The translations under genes were made by a program, and so were the position numbers. The notes beneath the pieces are model-generated. The model was given only the letters and a program-made list of their open reading frames with translations, did not search any database and was not told the DNA's origin. From positions 36,837,501 to 36,901,500 of the forward strand of contig NC_088303.1 of the NCBI RefSeq assembly GCF_032854445.1: DNA of 64,000 nt, read 5' to 3'. Positions within the stretch are counted from its first letter, which is position 1; every line of letters begins with the position of its first letter. Positions 9,001 to 16,279 of this stretch are shown piece after piece. This DNA is from Liolophura sinensis (taxonomy: Eukaryota; Mollusca; Polyplacophora; Chitonida; Chitonidae).

Positions 9001-10650
9001 CTATAACCAGTCACCTCCATGTGTCAGTGATGGTAAGCCCACAATCTTATTATCATTACTGCCTGTCATGAGTCAGACCTGAGTGCCTCTAACCAATCAC
9101 TTCCTTGTATCACTGATGGTGAGCCCACAATCATAGAGTCAATACTGTCTGTCATGAGTCAGACCTGAGTGTACCTAACCAGTGACTTAATTCCTTCTAT
9201 CGCTGATGGTAAGCCCAGAATCCTATAGTCAGTACTGCCTGTCATCAGTCAGTATTGATTATAAGTATTTTTAACATTTTTATCTATAACCAGTCACCTC
9301 CATGTGTCAGTGATGGTAAGCCCACAATCTTATTATCATTACTGCCTGTCATGAGTCAGACCTGAGTGCCCCTAACCAATCACTTCCTTGTATCACTGAT
9401 GGTAAGCCCAGAATCCTAGAGTCAATACTGTCTGTCATGAGTCAGACCTGAGTGCCCCTAACCAGTCACCTCCATGTGACAGTGATGGTAAGCACAGAAT
9501 CCTATAATCAGTACTGCCTGTCAGGAGTCAGACCTTGAGTGCTCCTAACCAGTCACCTGTATGGTCAGTGATGGTAAGCCGAGAATCCTATAGTCAACAG
9601 TGTCTGTCGTGAATCAGACGTGAGTGTCCCTAACCAGTCACCTCCATGTGACAGTGATGGTAAGCCGAGAATCCTATAGTCAACAATGTCTGTCGTGAAT
9701 CAGACGTGAGTGTCCCTAACCAGTCACCACAATGTGTCAGTGATGGTAAGCCCAGAATCCTACAGTCAAATACTGGCTGTCATGAGTCAGACCTGAGTGC
9801 CCCTAACCAGTCACCTCCATGCGACTGTGATGGTAAGCCCAGAATCCTTCAGTGAATACAGCCTGTCATGAATCAGACCTTAGTGCCCCTAACCTGTCCC
9901 CTCCATGTGACAGACATGCTAAGCCCAGAATCCTATAGTCAAATGCAGCCTGTCATGAATCAGACCTGAGTGCCCCTAACCAGTCTTCTCCAAGTGACAG
10001 TGATGGTAAGCCCAGAATCCTATGGTCAATACTGTCTGTGATTGTGTCCCAGTAATTACAAAGTTAATCAACTCATGTCTACATTTTTTCCAGAAAACCC
10101 TTATGCAGAGCTGGTGGATGTACCCCTGCCTTATGCCGTCACCAGCAAAGCTGAGCTGAAGGAGGCATTCATGTTGAGAAGGTATTCATCCAAGAGAAGT
10201 AAGGAATCTAATATAGAGCTGGCTGCAGCCAGGAAGGCTTCTCAGGATCAGACAAGCAAAAAGGGGGATAACTCCAAGGCTTGTGCAGTCGAAGATGATT
10301 ATTTGAAACCTGTGACCTTACCCAGGAATGAGTTCTCGAAGGACTCCAAACCTCGACCGATAAACCAGCTGGGAGAGAGAGGGGACTATCTTCACCCACA
10401 GAGCTTGGGAGAAGGGGCATCCACCTTACCTGTACGCCTGTTCCCACGTGCCAACCAGCAGGATGAGCGCCCACCAGACTACCTGGAGGTTTGCCCACCA
10501 CTCCCGGACGATGTCCCACCCAGCTCAAGGTTGCCAAGGGAGCATGAAGAAGACAGGGAAGCAGCCCCTGCCCTGATTCCTAGAAGCCCAAGAATAAGGG
10601 GCAGACAGTTACCTCCCTTGCCCCCTATCCCAGTGGATGATGAGATTTGA
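1..10650 (+). CDS. EGF/SEA single-pass membrane protein with a phosphotyrosine-motif tail (3' part, nine exons)
   Basis: Spliced model: exons 1-96, 1274-1399, 2771-2868, 3366-3430, 5070-5254, 6327-6450, 7849-7908, 8557-8669 and 10094-10650. Every junction is GT..AG and the phases match (1,1,0,2,1,2,2,1). The joined length is 474 codons including a TGA stop. The 5' end lies outside the window. Visible domains in order are a partial EGF-like domain (residues 5-26), a full EGF-like domain (36-67), a SEA-like domain (about 75-187), a hydrophobic helix (198-219) followed by the basic stop-transfer KIRRNRR, and a 253-residue cytoplasmic tail. The tail has NPCY (245-248), NPAY (267-270), NPYAEL (290-295), DDYLKP (Y358), GDYLHP (Y387), PDYLEV (Y418) and PPLPPIP (462-468). 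I infer a plasma-membrane receptor or adhesion molecule that recruits PTB, SH2 and SH3 proteins. I do not recognise a named orthologue. The domain reading is firm; the exact splice choices at exons 1 and 8 are less so. Confidence 0.85.
629..1262 (+). mobile_element. SINE family A, split by a nested family B SINE
   Basis: The head at 629-748 (GGCCTACATGGCTGAGG..., with box B-like GCGAGTTCAAGTCT) matches the head of the complete minus-strand copy at 16008-16273. The tail resumes at 1123 (CAGCAGCCTGCGG..., ATAATGCTGGCCGCC, AAAACACCAACCAAAT) and runs to about 1262. The DNA between, 749-1122, is a different SINE. The element lies in intron 1 and ends about ten bases before the exon 2 acceptor. Confidence 0.8.
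749..1122 (+). mobile_element. SINE family B, copy 1
   Basis: A tRNA-like box A (TAGCACAGTTGG) opens the element. Its body shares several blocks with the copy at 62195-62466: GAAAGTTGTAACTTCCTCGC, the AATTAAGGGG block, and CAACAAGGAGGCACAT through AAGGACTCCTTCAT. This copy carries an internal exact 37-bp tandem duplication at 782-818 and 819-855. It is inserted into a family A SINE. Confidence 0.8.
1274..1399 (+). CDS. Exon 2: complete EGF-like domain
   Basis: This is a 126-nt symmetric phase 1-1 exon with acceptor TTAACACAG| and donor AAAG|GTACAG. It encodes C-x4-C-x5-C-x8-C-x1-C-x8-C with the GYKGKYC ending, a textbook EGF-like spacing. The YNGGSC block is typical. I see no D-x-D/N-E calcium-binding start, so it is probably not a calcium-binding EGF. 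The acceptor's pyrimidine tract lies directly after a SINE tail. Confidence 0.93.
1447..1468 (+). repeat. (TTTA)n microsatellite
   Basis: A short run of TTTA repeats in intron 2. Confidence 0.85.
1772..2003 (+). repeat. 25-bp minisatellite, about nine copies
   Basis: The unit CATTGGCCAAGCAGTCCAGA plus ATGCT is repeated about nine times with very few differences. A 25-bp unit is not a multiple of three, so all three frames read through it, which makes apparent ORFs that are not genes. It lies in intron 2. Confidence 0.95.
2344..2665 (+). repeat. Degenerate pyrimidine-rich minisatellite, about 20-bp unit
   Basis: Blocks resembling CATCCTCTGTCTGGTTTCCC recur about 15 times with much variation. 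It lies in intron 2, about 100 bp before the exon 3 acceptor, and creates spurious open frames on both strands. Confidence 0.85.
2771..2868 (+). CDS. Exon 3: start of the SEA-like domain
   Basis: The acceptor is GGCCTCAG| and the donor is AAAGAG|GTAAAC, entering in phase 1 and leaving in phase 0. It encodes a beta-strand-like start (FHVYVVTVRVL) and a helix-like stretch (KSFEKSFVKE). This resembles the opening strand and first helix of SEA domains, which sit outside the membrane near the helix in many mucin-like and receptor proteins. Confidence 0.85.
3058..3190 (+). mobile_element. Possible tRNA-headed SINE fragment
   Basis: The stretch GGCCAAATGGTAAAGGTGAT, followed by TGCCTTTCAG, resembles the tRNA-like heads at 3490 and 27640. 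No clear tail is seen. Confidence 0.4.
3366..3430 (+). CDS. Exon 4: middle of the SEA-like domain
   Basis: This 65-nt exon has acceptor TTGGCAG| and donor CCTCAG|GTAGGA, phase 0 to 2. It encodes a short helix-like and strand-like stretch (VLSLFTHKPVEGRLDARLLD) that continues exon 3 and leads into exon 5 without a break in frame. Confidence 0.82.
3484..3663 (+). mobile_element. SINE family A tail on a different tRNA-like head
   Basis: The head TGGCCTAATGGTTAGAACAT matches a tRNA box A (TGGCCTAATGG). It is joined to the family A body (GGTCGTGGGTTTCCCCCGGG, ATAATGCTGGCCGCC, GAGTACGGCGTAAAACA) and a long poly-A end. The head differs from that of the copies at 629 and 16273. It lies in intron 4. 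Confidence 0.85.
3875..5030 (+). repeat. 38-bp minisatellite, about 22 good copies plus decayed flank
   Basis: The unit TGCTGTAATCTGTTCATGAG plus CCTCCTTCATTTTGTGAA repeats almost perfectly from about 4117 to 4970. The copies at 3875-4117 are clearly older and more divergent, as are the last ones near 4970-5030. It fills most of intron 4 and ends about 40 bp before the exon 5 acceptor. Confidence 0.95.
5070..5254 (+). CDS. Exon 5: end of the SEA-like domain, with a divergent cleavage site
   Basis: This 185-nt exon has acceptor CCTTAACAG| and donor TTCA|GTAAGT, phase 2 to 1. The stretch GLDIDFELV sits where autoproteolytic SEA domains carry a G-SVVV-type site followed by the V-x-F/Y strand. 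The nucleophilic serine is absent (G-L-D-I), so self-cleavage is unlikely. The rest forms a helix (DKILSSLKNTV) and the final strands before the membrane. The SEA call rests on pattern and position, not on a search. Confidence 0.85.
5317..6070 (+). repeat. 87-bp minisatellite (29 codons), open in one frame
   Basis: Units of about 87 bp (GGTGTGTCTGTGGTGTGCCT, then GTGTACTTGTAGGCTGTGTT and so on) repeat about seven to eight times in intron 5. The period is exactly 3 x 29, so one frame stays open through the array and would encode a Cys/Val-rich 29-residue repeat. With no exon borders around it, I take the ORF as a by-product of the period. Confidence 0.9.
6070..6180 (+). mobile_element. SINE family C-like tail
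   Basis: The blocks CACTCTGGTTTCCACCACCC, ACCATCGTATAACTGAAAAA and ATTCTTGAGTATTGC followed by an AAATAAATAAAT end resemble the copies at 11985, 28128 and 62098. It lies in intron 5 directly after the 87-bp array. Confidence 0.65.
6327..6450 (+). CDS. Exon 6: transmembrane helix and stop-transfer sequence
   Basis: The acceptor is TTGTTGCAG| and the donor is CACCAAG|GTGAGG, phase 1 to 2. It encodes about 22 uninterrupted hydrophobic residues rich in V, A, L and G, ending in WLGC, then KIRRNRR. The positive charges after the helix put the C-terminus in the cytoplasm (type I topology). Confidence 0.92.
6451..7848 (+). other. Intron 6, no internal feature recognised
   Basis: AT-rich intron between the transmembrane exon and exon 7. 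I see no repeat array or open frame with coding signs. The stretch 6676-6882 is open but lacks splice sites that fit the phases. Confidence 0.6.
7849..7908 (+). CDS. Exon 7: short cytoplasmic exon with an NPCY motif
   Basis: This 60-nt exon is phase 2-2, with acceptor TGCTTTCAG| and donor CCCCTC|GTGAGT. It encodes RPPPAFSTDSYPYNPCYRP, which contains an NPxY motif and a proline run. Removing it would keep the reading frame, so it could be an optional cassette. NPxY motifs in other receptors bind PTB domains or clathrin adaptors; that role here is inferred. Confidence 0.75.
7909..8556 (+). other. Intron 7, no internal feature recognised
   Basis: AT-rich intron with short T and A runs (8321-8330, 8440-8470). 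No repeat family or coding sign is seen. Confidence 0.6.
8557..8669 (+). CDS. Exon 8: NPAY motif, two in-phase donors
   Basis: The acceptor TTTTTTACAG| ends at 8556. The frame encodes HEMVILNPIGNPAYQS and onward. Two donors leave the same phase 1: CAGA|GTGAGT after 8618 and GATG|GTAAGT after 8669. The longer form adds 17 residues (SESDVRAPNQ...CIGD). The donor end of this exon is the ancestor of the tandem array that fills the following intron. Which donor is used cannot be told from sequence alone. Confidence 0.75.
8640..10040 (+). repeat. About 87-bp tandem array built from the exon 8 donor
   Basis: About 16 units share blocks seen first in exon 8: GAGTCAGAC, CCCCTAACCAGTCAC and GTGATGGTAAG. 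About fifteen units keep a GATG|GTAAG-type donor (at about 8670, 8752, 8837, 8922, 9030, 9117, 9208, 9313, 9399, 9485, 9570, 9657, 9745, 9829 and 10003; the one at 9117 is GTGAG). One unit near 9915 has lost it. Segments around 8940-9070 and 9225-9355 are nearly the same, showing a larger unit of about 285 bp. It occupies almost all of intron 8. Confidence 0.93.
10094..10650 (+). CDS. Exon 9: last coding exon, tyrosine-motif tail
   Basis: The acceptor TTTTTTCCAG| is followed by 185 codons and a TGA stop at 10648-10650. The in-frame residues upstream of 10094 are intron. The exon encodes NPYAEL, a basic stretch (RRYSSKRSK), three spaced acidic-Y-L motifs (DDYLKP, GDYLHP, PDYLEV) and proline-rich ends (CPPLPDDVPP, PPLPPIPVDD). 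Two motifs fit Y-x-x-P sites, which in other proteins bind SH2 domains of Crk or PLC-gamma type once phosphorylated. It is mostly low-complexity and probably disordered. Confidence 0.9.
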
Positions 10651-11140
10651 AAACTGAAAGAAATGACTTGATATGTATGTTTTAGTACTGCCATCAGTGT
10701 ATTATAGGAGATGGTCAAAATGCTTCAGTCAGCAACGATATACAAGTGTAGTGTGAAACATTGGCTGACATGCAATATCATCTGTCTTAGTATGAAGTGT
10801 ACACCTTCATTCATGGCATCTGTATCAAACACATGTGTGTTGAAATATATCTCTGATGAAAGGTTACTTAAGAAATGATGTCCCTACTATGTGTGTCTAG
10901 TGACAGTTTTATAGTCAATAATAGGTGGATGAGGTTATTAATTTTATAGATCGAAGGCCTAAATTTTTTTAACAATGTCCATCTTATTGACTATAAAACT
11001 GCCACTAGACACCCACAGCAAGACATCATGTTGCCACTAGACAACCACAGCAAAACATCATGTTGCCACTAGACACCCACATCAAGACATCATGTTGCCA
11101 CAAGACACCCACATCAAGACATCATGTTGCCACAACAGCA
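10651..11140 (+). repeat. Post-stop region: long inverted repeat and 32-bp tandem copies of one arm
   Basis: The left arm 10876-10920 and right arm 10985-11030 are inverted copies of about 45 bp with a few mismatches and a 64-bp loop. The outer part of the right arm (GCCACTAGACACCCACAGCA, then AGACATCATGTT) is then repeated about four times in units of about 32 bp to 11135. All of this follows the TGA stop and may be in the 3' untranslated region. I see no clear AATAAA signal that would fix the transcript end. Confidence 0.85.
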
Positions 11141-11764
11141 AGATGTTACAGTGCTGAGTGTAACTTTTGTTAGTTATGCCCTTTTTAAAATGTTTCCCTT
11201 TTCTGAAAGATTTATTGTTGAATGAGGAAATTTGACAGAACGGTGTTGCATGTTTGTTTCCATCATTGCAGCCATCATTACATATTTCATGTAGTGCTAA
11301 TGCCTTTTGGGAGATGAAGTCTTAATTTTGCCACAGAATGCAGCTGCAGTGGATGAACGGGTTTTCGTTCACATCCTGTATTGTTAGAGAATGCATCAAC
11401 TAAGCAGTGCAGGTGCTGTAATTTGTATGGCTTGCTACAGACATAAGAGCACCTTGTATAAACATGAGTACTACTTTCTCTTTATTCCATGGATACTGTG
11501 TTCTTTAATATACTGAATGCATCTTCACTGTGACTGGGGTTCTTTTATTAGAAATTAAGCCATTAACATCTGATTTGTGTGCAGAAATAATGATAATGTT
11601 TATAGCTACTGATTCATAAAATAATTGTATGTACATAAATATGAAATGTGTGTCTGAAAACATTTAAATAGAATTTAAGATTGATACTATATCTTTAAGT
11701 GTGATTGTTTATATATAAAAGTGAAAAATGATCAAAGAAAATTTCTTAGTTTCTTGTTATCGAT

Positions 11765-11868
11765 TCACTAGTCACCATTAAATCTCATACTAGTAACTTT
11801 CTGTTTGCCATTAAATTTCTTACTACTAATTCATTGGTTACCATTAAATATCACACTACCGGATCTAG
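11765..11868 (+). repeat. Short degenerate tandem repeat
   Basis: Three related blocks of about 35-40 bp contain CACCATTAAATCTCATACTA, GCCATTAAATTTCTTACTAC and ACCATTAAATATCACACTAC. Confidence 0.6.
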
Positions 11869-11984
11869 TGGTGGAATGTATTTATACAATATATATAAGG
11901 TATTTATACCTTATACAATAATCGGATAACGATGTATGTTCAGCCAGTCGTATAAAGTTACTTACCTGCCGCCAATCTGGTGTG

Positions 11985-12110
11985 CACATCTGTATACAAC
12001 TTGCTAAAGGTCGGTGGTTTACCCCAGGCACTCCGGTTTCTACTGCACCCATAAAACTACAGATTGCGGCCGTAAAAGTTCTTGAGTATGGTGTTCAACA
12101 ACGACCACAT
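11985..12110 (+). mobile_element. SINE family C copy
   Basis: It has GGCACTCCGGTTTCTACTGC, CCCATAAAACTACAGATTGC and AGTTCTTGAGTATGGTGTTC, matching the copy at 28128 block by block. Its A/T tail is not preserved. Confidence 0.65.
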
Positions 12111-12519
12111 GCCTGCAGAAGAGCATTCCAGTGGGACAGTGCACGATAGCTACATATAGGCCGGCCTGACGGAAACTCGTCACATGACCGGACTTCCGTG
12201 AAAATCTCTATATGCACTGTATTTAGATTTCCCTGAAACCTCAGGCTAGATGTATACAGCAATCTGAGTGACATGTTAATGTGGTCTGAGATCCTGTTGG
12301 TTCCTCTCGGTATGGACCTTTTCACCTATATCATTTCGCTAACCGTTGGTCAACTAGTAGCGAAACATCATCTCCATTGAATAGATGTGGGATTCTTATA
12401 CCGGTTCTAGAAATGACCTAAATTTTCGCCCTAAAAATGGCATTTCTACAGGCAAATAAATCTAGAAATGGTCATAATGTACCTGTATCATTCACTATTT
12501 TTACTTACACAATTATTCC

Positions 12520-12538
12520 CCCCCCCCCCCCCCCCCCA
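12520..12538 (+). repeat. Poly-C tract
   Basis: A run of about 19 cytosines. Such runs are prone to length error in assembly. Confidence 0.9.
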
Positions 12539-12539
12539 A

Positions 12540-13700
12540 TACAAATATCTCTAGCACAGTCTGCCCACCGATGCTCAGGTAGATTTCCTTCCATTGTCAC
12601 ATAGATAACACAGCTCGAGTCATTGTATGAATTGAGTTTTATGGTCCACAGTACTCGCTGGCTAACCGGATTAACTCATGAGTTTAATTCGGTCGAACAG
12701 GCTTCTGCAAAGTATACCAATATCACTGGAACCGCCGAGCCCATTACTTACGCCGATCGTTTTCCGTATGCCTCATTGTGACAGCGAGGTTGATTTCCCC
12801 GGCTCTAACGCCGATGGCTATGGGAACATAATCGTATGTCGGCCAAAGTGACTGCCAGCTTTTCTTTATATCTCTCCGAACAGCTGTCCATTGTACAGTT
12901 ATTGTTTTCACAGTTCCGTCTGCGCCCGAATCGTCCGTGGATGTTTGTACTAATTAATCATTAGTTATGTGGGATTTCCTTGTCTACTCCTTTGTTCTCA
13001 TTACCCAAGAAAATTTGCTCCTTTTACAAAACAAAAATATTCGCAAGTTCACACAGTGGGTGTTACGCTACCAGCGAGTGGTTCTTCCAAATATGTTTCT
13101 TTGAACACAAAGGCGACTCGGTTCCAAACCAGACAAACAACTGTTTTCTTGTAATATCTGAGTACTGTACATGCACGTTACCAATCTGCCACAAATCGCC
13201 TTTGTAATGAAAGGTATGGACAGTAGACTACACAGGCGGGACCGCAAAGGTTTCCCACTAAAGAAGGGAATGGGCAATTAAACTATAATATATTTTCAAA
13301 CCAAACGTTGTTTCGTAATGTAGCTACAAACCCTTTACACACTTTGGTGCGTTAAAGTTAAAACTGGTGTGGATACATCCCATTGAGACCCGTCAACTGC
13401 TTATTAGCACAAAGTCCCAAAATCAATAAATTCCATGTCCATGACCGGAATTGAACCCACACCTCGTGTGTTTCTTAGAGCGACGCTATCATCACTATTT
13501 AAGATACGTGCTTACGAAATTCACGTGATACCAAATGTCCCGTTCTGGTCCAAAAATGGCGGAAAATCGTGTATATCAGGTACGTCTTGTACGTCTTACG
13601 CCTTTCTCCGTCGTGTTGAAGTTCTTACGTGTTGTAGTTCATCATCTTTCTGCCCACGGAAACGAGAACGAGGCTTCTTGCATCGAATGAGTCTCCTCGT
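12540..13700. other. No gene recognised
   Basis: Apart from the poly-C tract just before it, nothing is recognised. Several short open frames at 12969-13734 overlap on both strands without splice borders or known motifs. Confidence 0.5.
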
Positions 13701-13708
13701 GGGTGAAA

Positions 13709-13781
13709 AGGTTTCCACTTGGGTGAAGGGTTGATAACCGTTTTCACCCAGGTGAAAAGGTTTTCACCCAAGTGGAAACCT
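13709..13781 (+). repeat. Perfect 19-bp hairpin with a nested near-palindrome
   Basis: The arm AGGTTTCCACTTGGGTGAA at 13709-13727 is the exact reverse complement of 13763-13781. In the 35-bp loop, 13741-13758 (TTTTCACCCAGGTGAAAA) is itself almost palindromic. The word GGGTGAA and its complement occur six times in 85 bp. Confidence 0.9.
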
Positions 13782-13789
13782 AAGAAAAA

Positions 13790-14640
13790 GTTTAAAAAGT
13801 TAAGAAAAAAGGAAAATGCCGTATATGGGCCACCGTACATCTCATAGTCTGAAGTACTTTCAGTCTAGATCATATCTTTTATTCCCCTCATGCTATAGCT
13901 GGGTAGTTTTACAGGGTGAACATCTCTGAGAAATGCGACAAAGGATATATGTTCTCCTTAGGATCACAGTCCTAAGTAAATTGTATTTTTTTTTTATTTC
14001 CAAGCGAGGTCAAATTCGTTGTGTTTGGTACGTCAGGCGTTAATGATATGCAAAACAGATACATTTGCACTCATCGGTTTTGGGTTATTTGTGGATTTAT
14101 ATGGAAGCCGCAAAGTTCATACTCTGTCGACAAAGGGATGCCGTACAATCTTTGACAACACCGCCATCGCTCACTGTCGGTGAGCTTGATCAGCTAGGCT
14201 CGGGGGATCATAGATCAGGACTCGTACACATCAGACGACAGCTGAAACCCGCACTTAGGGATTTCAACACACTGGCATTTTTCCCTGCCGCCAAAAACAT
14301 CTTCAAATATTAATTTTAGATTTTATGACATTAGTTTTTGATTCAATCGAAAATTACGTGCGAATCTGTAAAATCCCATGTAAAAGTTGGATAATTTTTC
14401 CTAAAAACAAAAGAAATCTCAAATAACCTTATCTTCCACAGGCAAATCCAAAAACAAAGACTGCTTGTTACTTAACCAAAGGATCAAAAACTGACCTCAT
14501 CAAACGTTGCCATCTTGGCTACATGTACCTAGAGCATCCACAAGCCGTATATCGGTGATTGATTGATTGTTTGACCGATGTTTCGGACTAAAAATATTTT
14601 ACTTGTATGACAAGTTCTCAAGTTCTGAGAGTCAAAACTT
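13790..14640. other. No gene recognised
   Basis: Unique-looking AT-rich sequence. The open stretch 14065-14313 has no splice borders or recognised motif. Confidence 0.5.
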
Positions 14641-14649
14641 ACTATCACA

Positions 14650-14895
14650 GCTTACTGCTACCTCGCTTACTGCCACCCGCTTACTGCTGCCCGGTGTATT
14701 GCCACCCCCTTACTGCTGCCCGGTGTATTGCCACCCTGCTTACTGCTGCCCGGTGTACAGCCGCCCCGCTTACTGCTGCCCGGTGTAGTGCCGCCCCGCT
14801 TACTGCCGCCTCTTTTTCTGCCGCCCGCTTATTGCCGCCTCTTGTACTGTATGCCATCCGCTTACTGACGTCCCATTTATTGCCACCCACCGTCA
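14650..14895 (+). repeat. About 32-bp minisatellite, seven to eight copies
   Basis: Units resemble CGCTTACTGCTGCCCGGTGT plus ATTGCCACCC. The period varies between about 24 and 32. The open frames on both strands come from the array. Confidence 0.9.
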
Positions 14896-14899
14896 AATT

Positions 14900-16000
14900 A
14901 CAGCTATGTTTACTACCTTGACCCAACAGGTAAAAACAACGGATCCGCCGACTTGATAGCTGATAAATATTAATAAATATCCATGTATGTAATCAAATGC
15001 TAGTTTCCTTAATGATGGACATGAAAACGTAACAAAACAAACACGCATAAGTTGTACATGTTTGCGTAAATCCTTTGCCAACTGGAGCAGGTAAGTCTTA
15101 AATCATATAACCACGACGGTATGTTAAGTTCAAGTAGAGGAAGACTGGTATATCCAGGGCAAAGAGAAAACGGAGTGATACAAAACTTGTGATACACGCC
15201 CTGTCTGGCTTGATTTAATGAAGATGATTGCCACCAAGCTCTGAGCATTTTGGAGGTATGGAAATCTTGAAAATAAAAATACCCTGCCCGTGGCTGCTCC
15301 AATCACTGAAAGACAATTCTTTATCCGAGAATTTACCCTCGCCTATCACTGATAAATCCAAATTCTCATGTGTATGCATCCGTGTATGTATGCTTAGGGC
15401 TTTACGTCGTATCATCTCAGTCATATGACGACGAAAATTCTCATGTGTACTGATTTGTTCGTGTACTTTTGGGGCTGGGGAGGGAAAAGGGCTATACCAC
15501 CGTCGAGGAACAAAGTACATTTTAACGCCAAAGTTTATGTTTTTTTATTTATAGTGCAGTGATGAACAATTTCTACATTTGTTTCCAGGAAAAGATCATT
15601 CTGGGCTTTTGGTCAGGCGGTTAATAACTCTGGGGAGTCAGTCACAAAATACCCGTAAATATAGCCCGCAGGGTGCAATAGACACGAGGTCAATATTTCA
15701 TTATCATTCTACAAACATGATCAACTTCAGTCTTAAAGTAGCCTCTCTAGGGTACGGTATTATGGCCAGTGGGTCATTTTCGACACACCAATTCCCGAAA
15801 ATCCGGGTTATCTGTACAATGAGATTGGTGTTATGGCCCATTGTATATAACAGCCTGTTCTGATCGTCAAAGCGATTAGCTCACAAATAGACAAGGCTGA
15901 TTGTTTCTATGTGTTGAGGATAATGACAGCACACAGTAAGACCAGGGAGCAATGCTCCTTATTGTGCGTGCACAGCTCTGTAAGCTCGCTTGACATCACT
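14900..16000. other. No gene recognised
   Basis: Unique-looking sequence with several short overlapping open frames on both strands. None has fitting splice sites or a recognised domain. Confidence 0.5.
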
Positions 16001-16007
16001 ATGTTTG

Positions 16008-16273
16008 TATTTATTTATTTATTTGACTGGTGTTTTACGCCGCAATCAACAATATTTCACTTATGCGACGGCGGCCAGCATTATGGTGGGAGGAAACCGG
16101 GCACAGCCCGGGGGAAACCCACGACCATCCGCAGGTTGCTGTCAGACCTTCCCACACATGGCTGGAGAGGAAGCCAGCATGAGCAGGACTTGAACTCACA
16201 GCGACCGCATTGGTGACAGGCTCCTGGGTCATTACGCTGTGCTAGCGCGCTAATCAACTGTGCCACGGAGGCC
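16008..16273 (-). mobile_element. Full-length SINE family A
   Basis: Read on the minus strand it begins GGCCTCCGTGGCACAGTTGA with a tRNA-like box A, followed by a box B-like GTGAGTTCAAGTCC about 75 bp in. Next come the conserved body (AACCTGCGGATGGTCGTGGG, ATAATGCTGGCCGCC) and the GCGGCGTAAAACACCAGTCA end with AAATAAAT repeats. It is the most complete copy in the window. Confidence 0.92.
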
Positions 16274-16279
16274 ACCCAC

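Noticed and set aside
10208-10718. Minus-strand open frames of 79 and 109 codons
   Set aside because: They are antisense shadows of the last coding exon, whose plus-strand frame fits the spliced gene.
14567-14926. Cys/Pro-rich plus-strand and Ala-rich minus-strand frames
   Set aside because: They are products of the about 32-bp minisatellite.
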